Positions 46,941 through 56,961 are shown, counted from the first letter of the stretch. The stretch: DNA of 64,000 bases from Sphingomonas hankookensis (GCF_001619955.1 NZ_LQQO01000034.1:124001-188000); one strand, 5' to 3'. Notes: a model not told the origin generated them from the sequence alone. Numbers and translations: made by a program.

Positions 46941-49557
46941 GCTGCGCCGCCTGCTCGATCGCTATCGCACGCCGATCGGCGTCCTGGTCGTCCTTGCCCT
47001 CATCGCGCTGGGCTTCGCCGCGCTCCAGCATCTGACGCAGGAGATCCGCTTCGCCGATGTCCGCGCCGCGCTGCACGACCTGTCGGTGACCAAGATCGTC
47101 CTCGCCCTGCTCGCGACCGCCGGAAGCTATCTGGCGCTGACCTTCTACGACCTGCTGGCGTTGCATACCATCGCCCGCCCGCTCCCCTGGCGCACCGCCG
47201 CACTCGCCTCGTTCACCAGCTATACGCTCAGCCACAATCTTGGCCTCGCGCTGCTGACCGGCGGGTCGGCGCGCTACCGCATCTACAGCGCCGCCGGGCT
47301 GGACGGCCCCGACGTCGCGCGCGTCGTCGCCATCGCCAGCGGCACCTTCTGGGCCGGAGTCGTCAGCGTCACCGGAGTCGCGCTGCTGCTGCACCCGGGC
47401 GCGCTCGACCTTGCCGGCCTGAAACTGTCGGCAACGCAAGTCCAGGCCGCCGGCTGGAGCATCGCCGTGTTGACGATCGCGCTGCTCGGCGCCTGCGCGG
47501 TCGTGCGCGCGCCGATCCGCCTGTTCGGCTTTACCCTGCCCCTGCCAAGCCCCGGTCTGCTCCTCCTCCAGATCGCCATCGCGCTGGTCGACATCGCCTG
47601 CGCCAGTGCCGCGCTGTTCGTCCTGATCCCCGGCGCCGCGCCCGCTTTGCTGCCCGCCTTCATCCTCGCCTATACGCTCGGCATCGTCGCCGCCGTCGTC
47701 ACCCATGTCCCGGGCGGCATCGGCGTGTTCGAAGCGGTCGTGCTGGCGGTGGTCCCGGTCGACCGCGCCACCCTGTTCGCCGCGCTGATCGCCTATCGCG
47801 TGCTCTATTACCTCCTGCCGCTCGGCTTCGGCGTCTTCGTCCTGGCGTGGCACGAAGGTGCGCGCCAGCGCCGCCGCTCCAGCCGCTTCCTCTCGGGCGT
47901 CCGCGCCGTCGCCACCGGAGTCGCTCCGCTGGCGCTGAGCGTCGCGACCTTCATGGCCGGTGCGATGCTGCTGCTGTCCGGCTCGCTCCCCTCGGTTCGC
48001 GCCCGCATGGGCGACCTCGCCGCCATCCTGCCGCTGCCGATGATCGAGTTCAGTTCGATCGCTGCCAGCCTGACCGGCACCGCGCTGCTCCTGCTCGCCC
48101 CCGCCCTCTATCGTCGCCTCGACGGCGCGTTCCTCGCCACCCGCACGCTGCTGATCGCCGCCGCGCTGTTTTCGATTCTCAAGGGGCTGGATTATGAGGA
48201 GGCGACCGCCTGCCTCACCGTCGCCGCGTTGCTGCAATGGACCCGCAGCGCCTTCTACCGCCGCACGGCCGTCACCGGGCAACCGGTCGGTCCCGGCTGG
48301 GTCGCGTCGGTCGCCGCCGTGATCGCACTGACGATCTGGGCGGGCTTCTTCGCCTATCGCCATGTCGATTATTCCGAAAATCTGTGGTGGAAGTTTGCGC
48401 TGCACAGCGATGCGCCGCGTTTCCTGCGCGCGACGCTGGGCGTCATCGTCATGCTCGCCGGTGCCTGTGTCTGGCGGCTGATGTCGCCGACCGCGACGGC
48501 GGCCCGCAGCGCGCTGTCGGAGGTCGATTCGGTGACCGTGCGTCGCATCCTCGCCAGCGCGAACCGGACCGACACGATGCTGGCGCTGACCGGCGACAAG
48601 CGCTTCCTGCTGTCGGACGCCGGCGACGCCTTCGTCATGTACCAGGTCCACGGTGCCAGCTGGGTGGTGATGGGCGATCCGGTCGGCCCGCGCGAGGCAT
48701 GGGGCGAGCTGCTGTGGAATCTCCGCGACCTCGCCGACCGCGACCAGGGGCGGCTGCTGCTCTATCAGATTTCGTCGCCGGTGCTCGATATCGCGATCGG
48801 CATGGGGCTGAGCATCGTCAAATATGGCGAGGATGCCGTAGTCGATCTGACCAGCTTCACCCTCGACACCCCCCGCCTGCGCGCGCTGCGCAAGTCGGAA
48901 CGCGCGGTCGCGCGCAAGGGCGCGCGGATGCACATCGTCGCCGCCAGCGAACTCGGCCCGATCATGGACGAACTCGAATCGGTCTCCGACGAATGGCTCC
49001 AGGCCAAGGCACAGCGGGAAAAGGGCTTCAGCCTCGGCCATTTCGACCGCGCCTATCTGTCGTTCTTCGACATGGCGGTGGTGACGATCGACGACCGCAT
49101 CGTCGCCTTCGCCAATCTGTGGCTGACCGAAAACCGCAAGGAGGCGTCGGTCGACCTGATGCGCCACCGGTCGGACACCCCGCCCGGCACGATGGACTAT
49201 CTGCTCGTCAACCTGATGCTCTGGGCGCAGCAACACGGCTATGCCCGCTTCTCGCTCGGCATGGCGCCGCTGTCGGGGATCGAGGATCGCCGGCTCGCTC
49301 CGGCATGGGCCAAGGCGGCGGCGTTCATCTTCCGCCATGGCGAGCGCTTCTACGGTTTCCGGGGCCTGCGCACCTACAAGGAGAAGTTCGCGCCGGGATG
49401 GGAGCCGCGCTACATCGCCGGGCCCGGCGGTGTCGGCCTGTTGCGGGGCCTGCGCGACCTGTCCCGCCTGATCTCGCGGCCCCAGCCCGCGCTCTACCTG
49501 CCCCCCGCTCCCGCCGCCGACACCCTCGCGCCCGAACCGAAAGTATCCCAGCCATGA
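46933..49557 (+). CDS. mprF: MprF-type lysyl-phosphatidylglycerol synthase/flippase
   Basis: From ATG 46933 the 874-residue protein has an N-terminal flippase of about 14 membrane spans, including VTHVPGGIGVFEAVVLAVVP. The C-terminal cytosolic synthase domain (about 530-850, GNAT-like) carries WVVMGDPVGPREAWGELLWN and RFYGFRGLRTYKEKFAPGWE. It moves lysine from Lys-tRNA to phosphatidylglycerol and flips the product, lowering negative surface charge. It is the LpiA-type gene of alphaproteobacteria, followed at once by acvB (ATGA overlap). Confidence 0.94.
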   Translation: MAELRRLLDRYRTPIGVLVVLALIALGFAALQHLTQEIRFADVRAALHDLSVTKIVLALLATAGSYLALTFYDLLALHTIARPLPWRTAALASFTSYTLSHNLGLALLTGGSARYRIYSAAGLDGPDVARVVAIASGTFWAGVVSVTGVALLLHPGALDLAGLKLSATQVQAAGWSIAVLTIALLGACAVVRAPIRLFGFTLPLPSPGLLLLQIAIALVDIACASAALFVLIPGAAPALLPAFILAYTLGIVAAVVTHVPGGIGVFEAVVLAVVPVDRATLFAALIAYRVLYYLLPLGFGVFVLAWHEGARQRRRSSRFLSGVRAVATGVAPLALSVATFMAGAMLLLSGSLPSVRARMGDLAAILPLPMIEFSSIAASLTGTALLLLAPALYRRLDGAFLATRTLLIAAALFSILKGLDYEEATACLTVAALLQWTRSAFYRRTAVTGQPVGPGWVASVAAVIALTIWAGFFAYRHVDYSENLWWKFALHSDAPRFLRATLGVIVMLAGACVWRLMSPTATAARSALSEVDSVTVRRILASANRTDTMLALTGDKRFLLSDAGDAFVMYQVHGASWVVMGDPVGPREAWGELLWNLRDLADRDQGRLLLYQISSPVLDIAIGMGLSIVKYGEDAVVDLTSFTLDTPRLRALRKSERAVARKGARMHIVAASELGPIMDELESVSDEWLQAKAQREKGFSLGHFDRAYLSFFDMAVVTIDDRIVAFANLWLTENRKEASVDLMRHRSDTPPGTMDYLLVNLMLWAQQHGYARFSLGMAPLSGIEDRRLAPAWAKAAAFIFRHGERFYGFRGLRTYKEKFAPGWEPRYIAGPGGVGLLRGLRDLSRLISRPQPALYLPPAPAADTLAPEPKVSQP

Positions 49558-50354
49558 ACCGTCTCGACCGTCGTCGTCGCCTGCGCCGCCGTTTCGGCAT
49601 CGGCGCGCTCCTTGCCGGGCTGCTGGTGCTGCTCGGTCTCGCTGCCCCAGCGCTCCATCTGATCGACAGCCAGTCGCTGCGCCTGTTCGACGGGGGCCGA
49701 AAGCATCCGGCGGTCGCCGCCGTCTATATCTCGGGCGACATGGGGCTGCGCTTCGGTCTGGGCAGCGAGGTCGTGCCCGCGCTCGCCGCGCACGGCATCC
49801 CGGTGGTCGGGGTCAGCTCCCCGGTCAATTTCGGCACGCGCAAGACCCGTGAACAGGTCGATGCGATCGTCGCGAACGCGATCCGCACCGCGCTGGCACG
49901 GACCGGGGCGCAGCGGGTGATCCTGATGGGTCAGTCGTTCGGCGCCGACATGGTATCGGCCACCGCCCCCGACCTGCCCGCCGACCTGCGCGCGAAAGTC
50001 GCGGCGATCAGCGTCGTTGTGCCTGCCGAAACCGTCTATTTCCGCTCCGACCCCACCGGCATCCTCTATCACGGCACGCCCGATGCCCGTCCCTCCGCGG
50101 CGATGCGTACGCTCGACTGGGCACCGGTCATCTGCATCTATGGCCGCGAGGAATCGGACAGCCTGTGCCCGACGCTCCGCGGCAGCCCTGCGCAGGTCGT
50201 CGGCCTGCCTGGCGGGCATTTCCTGCACCATGACGACCAGCTGGTGATCGCCACCATCCTTGCCACGCTGCGCATGGCCGATCCGCGCATCTTTGCCGGA
50301 ATTTTTGTGCGCCGCACCCAAGCCCGCCTTGATCCGGACAAATCGTCCACTTAA
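49554..50354 (+). CDS. acvB: AcvB/VirJ-family hydrolase
   Basis: The 266-residue protein has an N-terminal membrane anchor or signal (residues 14-34) and an alpha/beta-hydrolase domain with nucleophile Ser128 in MGQSFGADM and catalytic His in GGHFLHHDD. In Agrobacterium AcvB hydrolyses lysyl-phosphatidylglycerol and is co-transcribed with the synthase lpiA. The overlap with mprF here fits that role. The length corresponds to the short VirJ-like form rather than the longer two-domain AcvB. Confidence 0.85.
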   Translation: MNRLDRRRRLRRRFGIGALLAGLLVLLGLAAPALHLIDSQSLRLFDGGRKHPAVAAVYISGDMGLRFGLGSEVVPALAAHGIPVVGVSSPVNFGTRKTREQVDAIVANAIRTALARTGAQRVILMGQSFGADMVSATAPDLPADLRAKVAAISVVVPAETVYFRSDPTGILYHGTPDARPSAAMRTLDWAPVICIYGREESDSLCPTLRGSPAQVVGLPGGHFLHHDDQLVIATILATLRMADPRIFAGIFVRRTQARLDPDKSST

Positions 50355-50404
50355 TACAGGGTCTGCCGCGACGGGCGGCCGGACAGGGCGGACCCAGGCG
50401 ACCG

Positions 50405-51535
50405 ATGAGCGACCAACAGCACGACAATCAGCCGGCGGACGAAGCGACCGAGGCGAAGCGCGGCAACGGCCGGGCCAAATGGATCCTGATCGCGCTGGTC
50501 GTGGTCGCGGCGGTGGTCGGCGGCTGGTGGTACATCGACTATCAGAACAACGGCAAATTCTTCGAAGAGACCAATGACGCCACCGTGCAGGCCGACATGG
50601 TGACGATCGCGCCCAAGGTTTCGGGCTATGTCGAAGAAGTGCTGGTCCGCGACAATCAGGACGTGACCGCCGGCCAGCCGCTGGTCCGCATCGACCCGCG
50701 CGACACCCGTGCGCGGGCGGCGCAGGCCGAGGCGCAGATCGCCGTCGCCGGCGCGCAGGCCGATACCGCCCGCGCGCAGATCACCGAACAATATGCCGCG
50801 ATCGATCAGGCCCGCGCCCAGCTGGCCGCCGCGCGCAGCAAGGCCGCCTATGACGCCGGCGAAGTCGCGCGCTACCGCCCGCTCGCCGCTTCGGGCGCCG
50901 AAACCCGCCAGACCCTGGCCCAGCTCGAAGTCACCGCGCGCCAGTCGGCCGACAATGTCCGCGCCGCCGAAGCCGCCGTCGCCGCGCAGCAGCGCCGCGT
51001 CGCCTCGCTGCAAAGCCAGGTCGCGCAGGGCCGCGCGCAGGGACAGGCCGCCCGCGCGCAGCTCGCCGCCGCCAGCGTCGATGTCGGCGCGACGCAGCTG
51101 ACCGCACCGATCGCCGGCCGCATCGGCGACAAGACCGTGACCATCGGCCAGTTCGTGCAGGCCGGCACCCGGCTGATGTCGGTCGTGCCGCTCGACCGGC
51201 TCTATATCACCGCGAATTTCAAGGAAACGCAGCTCGCGCTGATGCGCCCGGGCCAGCCGGTCGAGATCGACGTGGATGCGCTCGACGGCGTCCACATCAA
51301 GGGCCGGGTCGAAAGCATTGCGCCGGGCACCGGCGCGCAATTCTCGCTGCTGCCGCCGCAGAACGCGACCGGCAACTTCACCAAGATCACGCAGCGCGTG
51401 CCGGTGCGCGTCTCGATCGAGGCGACACCGGAGGCCCGCCGCCTGCTGGTTCCCGGTCTATCGGTCACGGTCACCGTCGACACCCGCAGCGCACGCGACG
51501 AGCTGAAGCAACTGCGCGAGCAGGCGGGCCGCTGA
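50405..51535 (+). CDS. emrA: EmrA-like membrane fusion protein
   Basis: The 376-residue periplasmic adaptor has one N-terminal span (residues 26-44), a lipoyl-like half (IAPKVSGYVEEVLVRDNQDV and later LTAPIAGRIGDKTVTIGQFV), a long alanine/glutamine-rich coiled coil and a beta-barrel domain. It links the inner-membrane EmrB pump with the outer-membrane factor of this three-gene unit. The next gene starts one base after its stop. Confidence 0.92.
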   Translation: MSDQQHDNQPADEATEAKRGNGRAKWILIALVVVAAVVGGWWYIDYQNNGKFFEETNDATVQADMVTIAPKVSGYVEEVLVRDNQDVTAGQPLVRIDPRDTRARAAQAEAQIAVAGAQADTARAQITEQYAAIDQARAQLAAARSKAAYDAGEVARYRPLAASGAETRQTLAQLEVTARQSADNVRAAEAAVAAQQRRVASLQSQVAQGRAQGQAARAQLAAASVDVGATQLTAPIAGRIGDKTVTIGQFVQAGTRLMSVVPLDRLYITANFKETQLALMRPGQPVEIDVDALDGVHIKGRVESIAPGTGAQFSLLPPQNATGNFTKITQRVPVRVSIEATPEARRLLVPGLSVTVTVDTRSARDELKQLREQAGR

Positions 51536-51536
51536 G

Positions 51537-53090
51537 ATGGCCAGCGCGGCCGTGACCGCCGCCCCGCCACAGCGGGCCGATCTTGCGGCATGGCTGGCGG
51601 TGATCGCGGGCAATCTCGGCGCGCTGATGGCGACGCTCGACATCTCGATCGTCAATTCGGCGCTGCCGACCATCCAGGGCGAGATCGGCGCCAGCGGGAC
51701 CGAGGGGACGTGGATCGCTACCGCCTATCTCGTCGCCGAAATCGTCATCATCCCCATGGCCGGCTGGTTGCAGCGGATGCTGGGGATGCGGACCTTCCTG
51801 CTGATCGCCGCCGGACTGTTCACTATCTTCTCGGTCATCTGCGGCATCGCCACGACATTGCCGATGATGATTGTCGGTCGCGTCGGACAGGGGTTCACCG
51901 GCGGGGCGATGATCCCGACCGCGCAGACGATCATCGCCCAGCGCCTGCCGCCGCACCAGCAGCCGGTCGGCATCGCCGTGTTCGGCGTGACCGCGATCCT
52001 GGGGCCGGTGCTGGGGCCGCTGGTCGGCGGCTGGCTGACCGAGAATATCAGCTGGCACTATGCCTTCTTCCTGAACGTGCCGATCTGCGCGATCCTCGTC
52101 ACGCTGCTGCTGGTCGGGCTGCCGCATGAAAAGGCGAAGCTGCACCTGTTCCGCGAGGCGGACTGGCTGGGCATCGCCGGCCTCGCGCTGGGACTGGGCG
52201 GCCTCACCGTGTTCCTCGAGGACGGGCAGCGCGAACAATGGTTCGATTCCGAACTCATCCGCTGGATGGCGTTCACCAGCGCGGTCGGCTTCGTCCTGCT
52301 GTTCTGGGGACAGGCGACCGCGCGGCGCCCGATCATCAAGCTCAAGCTGCTGCTCGACCGGCAATTCGGCGCGGTCGCCCTGATGGGCATCGTGCTAGGC
52401 GTCGTCCTCTACGGCACCAGCTATGCCATCCCGCAGTTCCTCGCCGCGCTGGCGAACTATAATGCGTTGCAGGCGGGCAAGGTCGTGCTGCTGTCGGGCA
52501 TCCCCAGCCTGATCCTGATGACGATGGTCCCGATCCTGCTGAAGCGGATCGACATCCGCATCGCGGTGTCGATGGGGCTGCTGATCATGGGCACCGCCGC
52601 GCTGCTCGACGCCAGCCTCACCGCGCAATCCTCCGGCCCGGACTTCACCGCGTCGCAGCTGCTGCGCGGCGTCGGCCAGATCCTGTGCATGCTGTTCCTC
52701 AGCCAGGCCTGCGTCCGCTCGGTCCCGCCCGAGGATGCGGGCGATGCGTCGGGCCTGTTCAACGCCTTCCGCAATTTGGGCGGCAGCTTCTCGCTCGCCG
52801 GCATCTCGATCCTGCAGGACCAGCGGATGTATTTCCATTCGCGCCGGATGGAGGAGACGCTGAACGCCAACAGCCCCGAGGTGCAGACCTATGTCGCGCA
52901 GCTCGGCCACGCGGTCGGCGATCCGGCGGTGGGACTTCGGCTGCTCGCGCAACAGATTTCGGCCGAGGCGCTGACCATGACGTACAACGACATCTTCTGG
53001 ATCATGGGCATGGGCACCTTCTGCGTCCTGCCCCTCGTCCTGTTCCTCCGCCCCCTGCCCAAGGGCGCCAAACCGGCGACGGTGCATTGA
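51537..53090 (+). CDS. emrB: EmrB-like DHA2 multidrug exporter
   Basis: The 517-residue major facilitator protein of 14 predicted spans shows motif D1 (GNLGALMATLDISIVNSALP), motif A-like GWLQRMLGMRTF and motif C (AVFGVTAILGPVLGPLVGGW). It exports hydrophobic compounds by proton exchange. It is coupled to emrA upstream and the OMF gene downstream (TGATG). Confidence 0.93.
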   Translation: MASAAVTAAPPQRADLAAWLAVIAGNLGALMATLDISIVNSALPTIQGEIGASGTEGTWIATAYLVAEIVIIPMAGWLQRMLGMRTFLLIAAGLFTIFSVICGIATTLPMMIVGRVGQGFTGGAMIPTAQTIIAQRLPPHQQPVGIAVFGVTAILGPVLGPLVGGWLTENISWHYAFFLNVPICAILVTLLLVGLPHEKAKLHLFREADWLGIAGLALGLGGLTVFLEDGQREQWFDSELIRWMAFTSAVGFVLLFWGQATARRPIIKLKLLLDRQFGAVALMGIVLGVVLYGTSYAIPQFLAALANYNALQAGKVVLLSGIPSLILMTMVPILLKRIDIRIAVSMGLLIMGTAALLDASLTAQSSGPDFTASQLLRGVGQILCMLFLSQACVRSVPPEDAGDASGLFNAFRNLGGSFSLAGISILQDQRMYFHSRRMEETLNANSPEVQTYVAQLGHAVGDPAVGLRLLAQQISAEALTMTYNDIFWIMGMGTFCVLPLVLFLRPLPKGAKPATVH

Positions 53091-54556
53091 TGACGACGCG
53101 ACCCCTTTCCCTGATCGCCCTGCTGCTGCTCGGCGCCTGCACCGTCGGCCCGAACTATGCCGGCCCGCCCGCGACCGCAGGCGACGCGGTACGGCGTGGA
53201 TCGTTCGCCCGTGCGACCGACCCCGCCTTCACCGCCGCCCCCGGCCTCGCGCGCTGGTGGGAGGGGCTGAACGACCCGCTGCTCACCCGCCTGGTCGACG
53301 ACGCGCTGGCACACAGCCCGAGCATCGACCTTGCCCTTGCCCGCGTGCGCGAGGCGCAGGCCCAGCTGACGCAGCAGCGCACCGCGCAACTGCCCAGCGT
53401 CAGCGCCAATGCGACCGTGCTCGGCGCGCGCCTGCCCCCGATCGAGCCGGGCAGCGGCAGCACCGATGTCCAGTTCTACAATGTCGGCGCCAATGCCAGT
53501 TGGGAACTCGACCTGTTCGGCGGCGGCCGGCGTCGCACCGAACAGGCCCGCGCGACCGAGGACGCCCGGTTCGCCGATCTGGCCGACGTACAGGTATCGC
53601 TGTCGGCCGCCGTCGCGCAGGCCTATGTGGCCTTGCGCGACGTTCAGGCCCGCATCGGCTTGAGCGACGCGACCACCCGCCTGCAACAACAGCAGCTGAC
53701 CCTCACCCGCCAGCGCCTCGCCGCCGGCACCGCGTCGCAACTGTCGGTCGAACGGCTCCAGACCCAGCTGGACAATACGCGGGCGCAGGCGATCCCGCTC
53801 GCCGCCCAGCGCGACGAATATTGCAACCAGCTGGCGGTGCTGACCGGCCGCACGCCGGGCGCGCTCGACGCGACCCTCGGCCCCGTCGCGCTCGTGCCGC
53901 TGCCCCCGGCACAGGTCGCGGTCGGCGACCCGGCCGCGCTGATCGCGCGGCGGCCCGACGTCCGCGCCGCCGAACGCCAGCTTGCCGCCGGCACCGCCGG
54001 GATCGGCGTGGCCAGGGCACGCGAGCTGCCCGGGATCCGTTTCCTCGGCCTGCTGGGGTTGGGCGGCACCTCGCCCGGCGATATCTTCGACCTCGGCAAC
54101 ATCGCCGCGATCGCCGCGCCCTCGCTCAGCTGGTCGTTCCTCGATTTCGGCAAGGCCCGCGCCGCCACCCGCGTCAGCGAGGCGCAGCGTGATCAGGCGG
54201 ACGCGACCTATCGCAAGACCGTGCTCGACGCGCTGCAGGATGCGGAGACCGCCTTGTCGCGCTATGGCAACAGCCGCCGGCAGCTGGGCCAGCTGGTACA
54301 GGCGGAGACGACTGCAAGGCGCGCCACCGCGCTCAACCGCCAGCGCGTGGCGGCGGGCACGACGACGCTGATCGACCAGCTCGACGTCGAACGCCAGCAG
54401 CTGTCGGCGACCGCCGCGGTGACGCAGGCCCGCGCCCAGCTGACCCAATATTATATCGCGGTGAACAAGGCGCTGGGCCTTGGCTGGACCGATCCGGTCA
54501 GCGCGGACGCAGGCCGTTCAGCAACAGCCGCAACGCCGCCGCCAGCTGCAGGCTGA
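53090..54556 (+). CDS. Outer-membrane efflux lipoprotein (NodT family)
   Basis: From ATG 53090 the 488-residue protein has a lipoprotein signal (lipobox LLGAC, Cys17) and two outer-membrane-factor repeats, with NYAGPP after the lipobox, ASWELDLFGGGRRR near residue 140 and SWSFLDFGKARA. It should form the outer-membrane channel for EmrAB. The last 59 bases overlap the convergent tetR gene. Confidence 0.92.
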   Translation: MTTRPLSLIALLLLGACTVGPNYAGPPATAGDAVRRGSFARATDPAFTAAPGLARWWEGLNDPLLTRLVDDALAHSPSIDLALARVREAQAQLTQQRTAQLPSVSANATVLGARLPPIEPGSGSTDVQFYNVGANASWELDLFGGGRRRTEQARATEDARFADLADVQVSLSAAVAQAYVALRDVQARIGLSDATTRLQQQQLTLTRQRLAAGTASQLSVERLQTQLDNTRAQAIPLAAQRDEYCNQLAVLTGRTPGALDATLGPVALVPLPPAQVAVGDPAALIARRPDVRAAERQLAAGTAGIGVARARELPGIRFLGLLGLGGTSPGDIFDLGNIAAIAAPSLSWSFLDFGKARAATRVSEAQRDQADATYRKTVLDALQDAETALSRYGNSRRQLGQLVQAETTARRATALNRQRVAAGTTTLIDQLDVERQQLSATAAVTQARAQLTQYYIAVNKALGLGWTDPVSADAGRSATAATPPPAAG

Positions 54557-55079
54557 CCTCACCCTCGGTCATATAGGGCTGGACGAGGCTGCTGGCCATC
54601 CGGATCGTGAACAGCAGGTCGCGCGGGGTGATGTCGATCGCCACCTCGCCGCGCTGCTGTGCGGCGGCCAGCGCGGGGGCGAGGATCCGCTCCATCCGCA
54701 GCCGCAGCTCCTGAAAACGGGAGATGTTGGCGCGGTCGAGGTGCAGTTCGGCCGCGATCCGGGCCTTCAGCGCCAGCGCGTCGGCGCCGTTGCGGACCAT
54801 CGCCTCGATCGTCTGCGCGATCGGCAGCGACGGGTCGAGCGCTTCCTCCAGCCGGTCGGCCTCACGCGAAAAGATCGCCAGCGCCAGCGCGGCCCGGTCG
54901 GGGAAATTGCGGTACAGCGTCGCCCGCCCGACCCCCGCGGCCGCCGCGATGGTTTCCAGCGGCACGCCATAGCCATGGGTCGTGAAGCTGTGGGCAGCAG
55001 CAGCGATCAGCGCATCGCGCCGCCGGGCGGCATCGCGACGCGGCGCGCGCGTCGGCCGGGGATCGGCATCGTCGGTCAT
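54498..55079 (-). CDS. TetR-family regulator
   Basis: The 193-residue protein has an N-terminal helix-turn-helix (TIAAAAGVGRATLYRNFPDR, about 43-62) and an all-helical ligand domain. It probably controls the neighbouring emrAB-OMF pump, but it runs convergently, so this link is inferred. Its 3' end overlaps the OMF gene. Confidence 0.9.
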   Translation of the reverse strand: MTDDADPRPTRAPRRDAARRRDALIAAAAHSFTTHGYGVPLETIAAAAGVGRATLYRNFPDRAALALAIFSREADRLEEALDPSLPIAQTIEAMVRNGADALALKARIAAELHLDRANISRFQELRLRMERILAPALAAAQQRGEVAIDITPRDLLFTIRMASSLVQPYMTEGEVSLQLAAALRLLLNGLRPR

Positions 55080-55180
55080 CGCCCCGTCCTAACCGGAAAA
55101 GGGGCAAAGGTCATCGGGCATCCCTGTCGTAGCAGCGCGTGTCGGGACCGATCGACCTTTGACGAATTGCCCTCGTCCAT

Positions 55181-55264
55181 CGTCACCCCGGGCTTGACCC
55201 GGGGTCCCGCTTCTTTCCCGCGCCAGAAGAAGAAGCGGGACCCCGGATCAAGTCCGGGGTGACG
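55181..55264. repeat. Inverted repeat, family C
   Basis: The left arm cgtcaccccgggcttgaccc, then ggggtcccgcttct, is matched by a right arm reading agaagcgggaccccggatca, then agtccggggtgacg. The arms are about 34 bases with a few mismatches. Confidence 0.85.
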
Positions 55265-55316
55265 AAAACTCGTTCAGCCGGTGCCACCCCCCTTTACCGA
55301 CAAGCATACCCCCCTC

Positions 55317-55410
55317 GTCACTCCCGCGAAGGCGGGAGTCCATAAACGCTACCTGCGCGGTTCCTGCCGAAACGTCGGCGTGTATGGATTCCCGCCTTCG
55401 CGGGAATGAC
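55317..55410. repeat. REP-like inverted repeat, family B
   Basis: Arms gtcactcccgcgaaggcggg and cccgccttcgcgggaatgac are inverted copies. Flanks cataaacgct and gtgtatggat match those of the element at 4675. Confidence 0.85.
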
Positions 55411-55466
55411 TAGGGAGTTGCCCCCGAAACTGGCGTCCCCGCGCCCAACCGACTACACGCCCCCCC

Positions 55467-56858
55467 ATGACCAACGCCGCCGCCCCCGCCGCGCCCGCGA
55501 CCGCCCGCGCCGAACTGGGTTCGACGCTGCGCCTCGCCGCGCCGCTGGTCGGCGCGAACCTGTTGCAGATGGCGGTCTATGCCGTCGACGTGGTGTTCGT
55601 CGCGCGACTGGGCGAGGTCGAACTCGCCGCCGCGACGCTGGGCGTCTATGTCTATGGCGTCATTCTGTTCGCCATGTCGGGGCTGGTCGGTGCCGCCGCG
55701 CCGATCATTGCCGCCGAACTGGGCCAGCGGCGCCATGCGGTGCGCGAGGTCCGCCGCTCCTTCCGCATGGCGGCATGGATCGCGGTGCTGGGCAGCATCC
55801 CCTTCATGGCGCTGATGGCGCATGGCGAATCGCTGCTGCTCTTCGCCGGACAGGATGCGCGGGTCGCGGCGCGGACCGATGCGTTCCTCGACATATTGCT
55901 CTGGGCGATGATCCCGGCGCTGGCGGGCACCGTCATGCGCATCACCGCTTCGGCGCTGGGCCGGCCCGGCTGGGCGATGGCGATCACCGCCATGGGGCTG
56001 GGCGTGTCGATCTTCGCCAACTGGCTGCTGGTGTTCGGCAATCTCGGCGTTCCGGCGCTGGGGCTGGAGGGGTCGGCGATCGCCAGCCTGTCGACCGCGA
56101 TCGCGATGATGCTTGCCTATGCCGCCGTCCTCGTGGTCGACCGGCGGCTGCGGCGCTTTCGCCTGTTCGGCAACTGGTGGCGCGGCGAAGGGTCGCGCCT
56201 GCGCCAGATCGTCGTGCTGGGCGTGCCGATCGCCGCGACGATGACGTTCGAAGGCGCGCTGTTCTCCGCCGCCGGCTTCCTGATGGGGCGGATCGGCGTG
56301 ACCGAGATCGCGGCCCACGCCATCGCGCTGCAGATCGCGGCCTTCCTGTTCCAGGTGCCCTTCGGCATCGCGCAGGCGGCGACGATCCGGGTCGGCATGG
56401 CCTATGGCGCGGGCGACCGGCTGTGGATGGCGCGCGCGGGCTGGTCGGCGCTGGCGGTCGGCACCGGCTTCATGGGGTTCACCGCGCTGCTGCTCTGGCT
56501 GTTCCCGCGCGCCTTCCTGTCGGTCTATGTCGATGTCGACGCGCCGGCCAATGCGGCGATGATCGCACTGGCGCTGCAATATCTGGCGATCGCCGCCATC
56601 TTCCAGCTGGCCGACGGGGCGCAGGCGGTGGCGGCCGGCGTGCTGCGCGGGGTGCAGGATACGCGGGTGCCGATGGTGATCGCGCTGATCGGCTATTGGG
56701 CGGTCGGCTTCTCGGTATCGGTGGCGCTCGGCTTCTGGACGCCGCTCGCCGGGGTCGGCGTGTGGATCGGCCTCGCCTTCGGGCTGCTGGCGGTCGCGCT
56801 GCTGCTGGTCGATCGCTGGCGGCGGCGGGAGAAACTCGGCCTGGTGCGCTCCGTCTGA
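55467..56858 (+). CDS. MATE-family efflux transporter
   Basis: The 463-residue membrane protein with twelve predicted spans is of the NorM type: [20 protein letters not shown] near residue 28, [20 protein letters not shown], and in the second half [20 protein letters not shown] with VADG-like [20 protein letters not shown]. It should export cationic drugs or metabolites by sodium or proton exchange. Substrates are unknown. Single gene. Confidence 0.92.
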   Translation: MTNAAAPAAPATARAELGSTLRLAAPLVGANLLQMAVYAVDVVFVARLGEVELAAATLGVYVYGVILFAMSGLVGAAAPIIAAELGQRRHAVREVRRSFRMAAWIAVLGSIPFMALMAHGESLLLFAGQDARVAARTDAFLDILLWAMIPALAGTVMRITASALGRPGWAMAITAMGLGVSIFANWLLVFGNLGVPALGLEGSAIASLSTAIAMMLAYAAVLVVDRRLRRFRLFGNWWRGEGSRLRQIVVLGVPIAATMTFEGALFSAAGFLMGRIGVTEIAAHAIALQIAAFLFQVPFGIAQAATIRVGMAYGAGDRLWMARAGWSALAVGTGFMGFTALLLWLFPRAFLSVYVDVDAPANAAMIALALQYLAIAAIFQLADGAQAVAAGVLRGVQDTRVPMVIALIGYWAVGFSVSVALGFWTPLAGVGVWIGLAFGLLAVALLLVDRWRRREKLGLVRSV

Positions 56859-56898
56859 CGCACGGCACACATCAGCATCAAATTTGTTCCCGCGCCGC

Positions 56899-56927
56899 TT
56901 GACGGCACCTGAACGGCTCCACATATC
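56899..56927 (+). promoter_or_regulatory. Candidate promoter of groESL
   Basis: CTTGACG (TTGACG at 56899-56904) and, after 17 bases, catatc (56922-56927, within ccacatatcc) resemble alphaproteobacterial sigma-70 or heat-shock sigma-32 promoters. It lies just before the CIRCE element. Confidence 0.55.
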
Positions 56928-56934
56928 CGGGGCG

Positions 56935-56961
56935 CTGGCACTCCCCACGGGCGAGTGCCAA
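56935..56961 (+). promoter_or_regulatory. CIRCE operator (HrcA binding site)
   Basis: The inverted repeat CTGGCACTC-N9-GAGTGCCAA is a close match to the CIRCE consensus (TTAGCACTC-N9-GAGTGCTAA). It lies 34 bases before groES. HrcA should repress groESL through it until heat shock. Confidence 0.95.

Larger units (their letters stand above)
55080..55466. other. Repeat-rich gap before the MATE gene
   Basis: This 387-base stretch has two inverted repeats (55181-55264 and 55317-55410) and no coding region I could support. The tetR promoter (leftward) and the MATE promoter (rightward) must lie here. Confidence 0.6.

Noticed and set aside
46612..49338. 908-codon minus-strand frame opposite mprF
   Set aside because: It is rich in Gly, Asp, Gln and Arg without domains. 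mprF on the plus strand is unambiguous.
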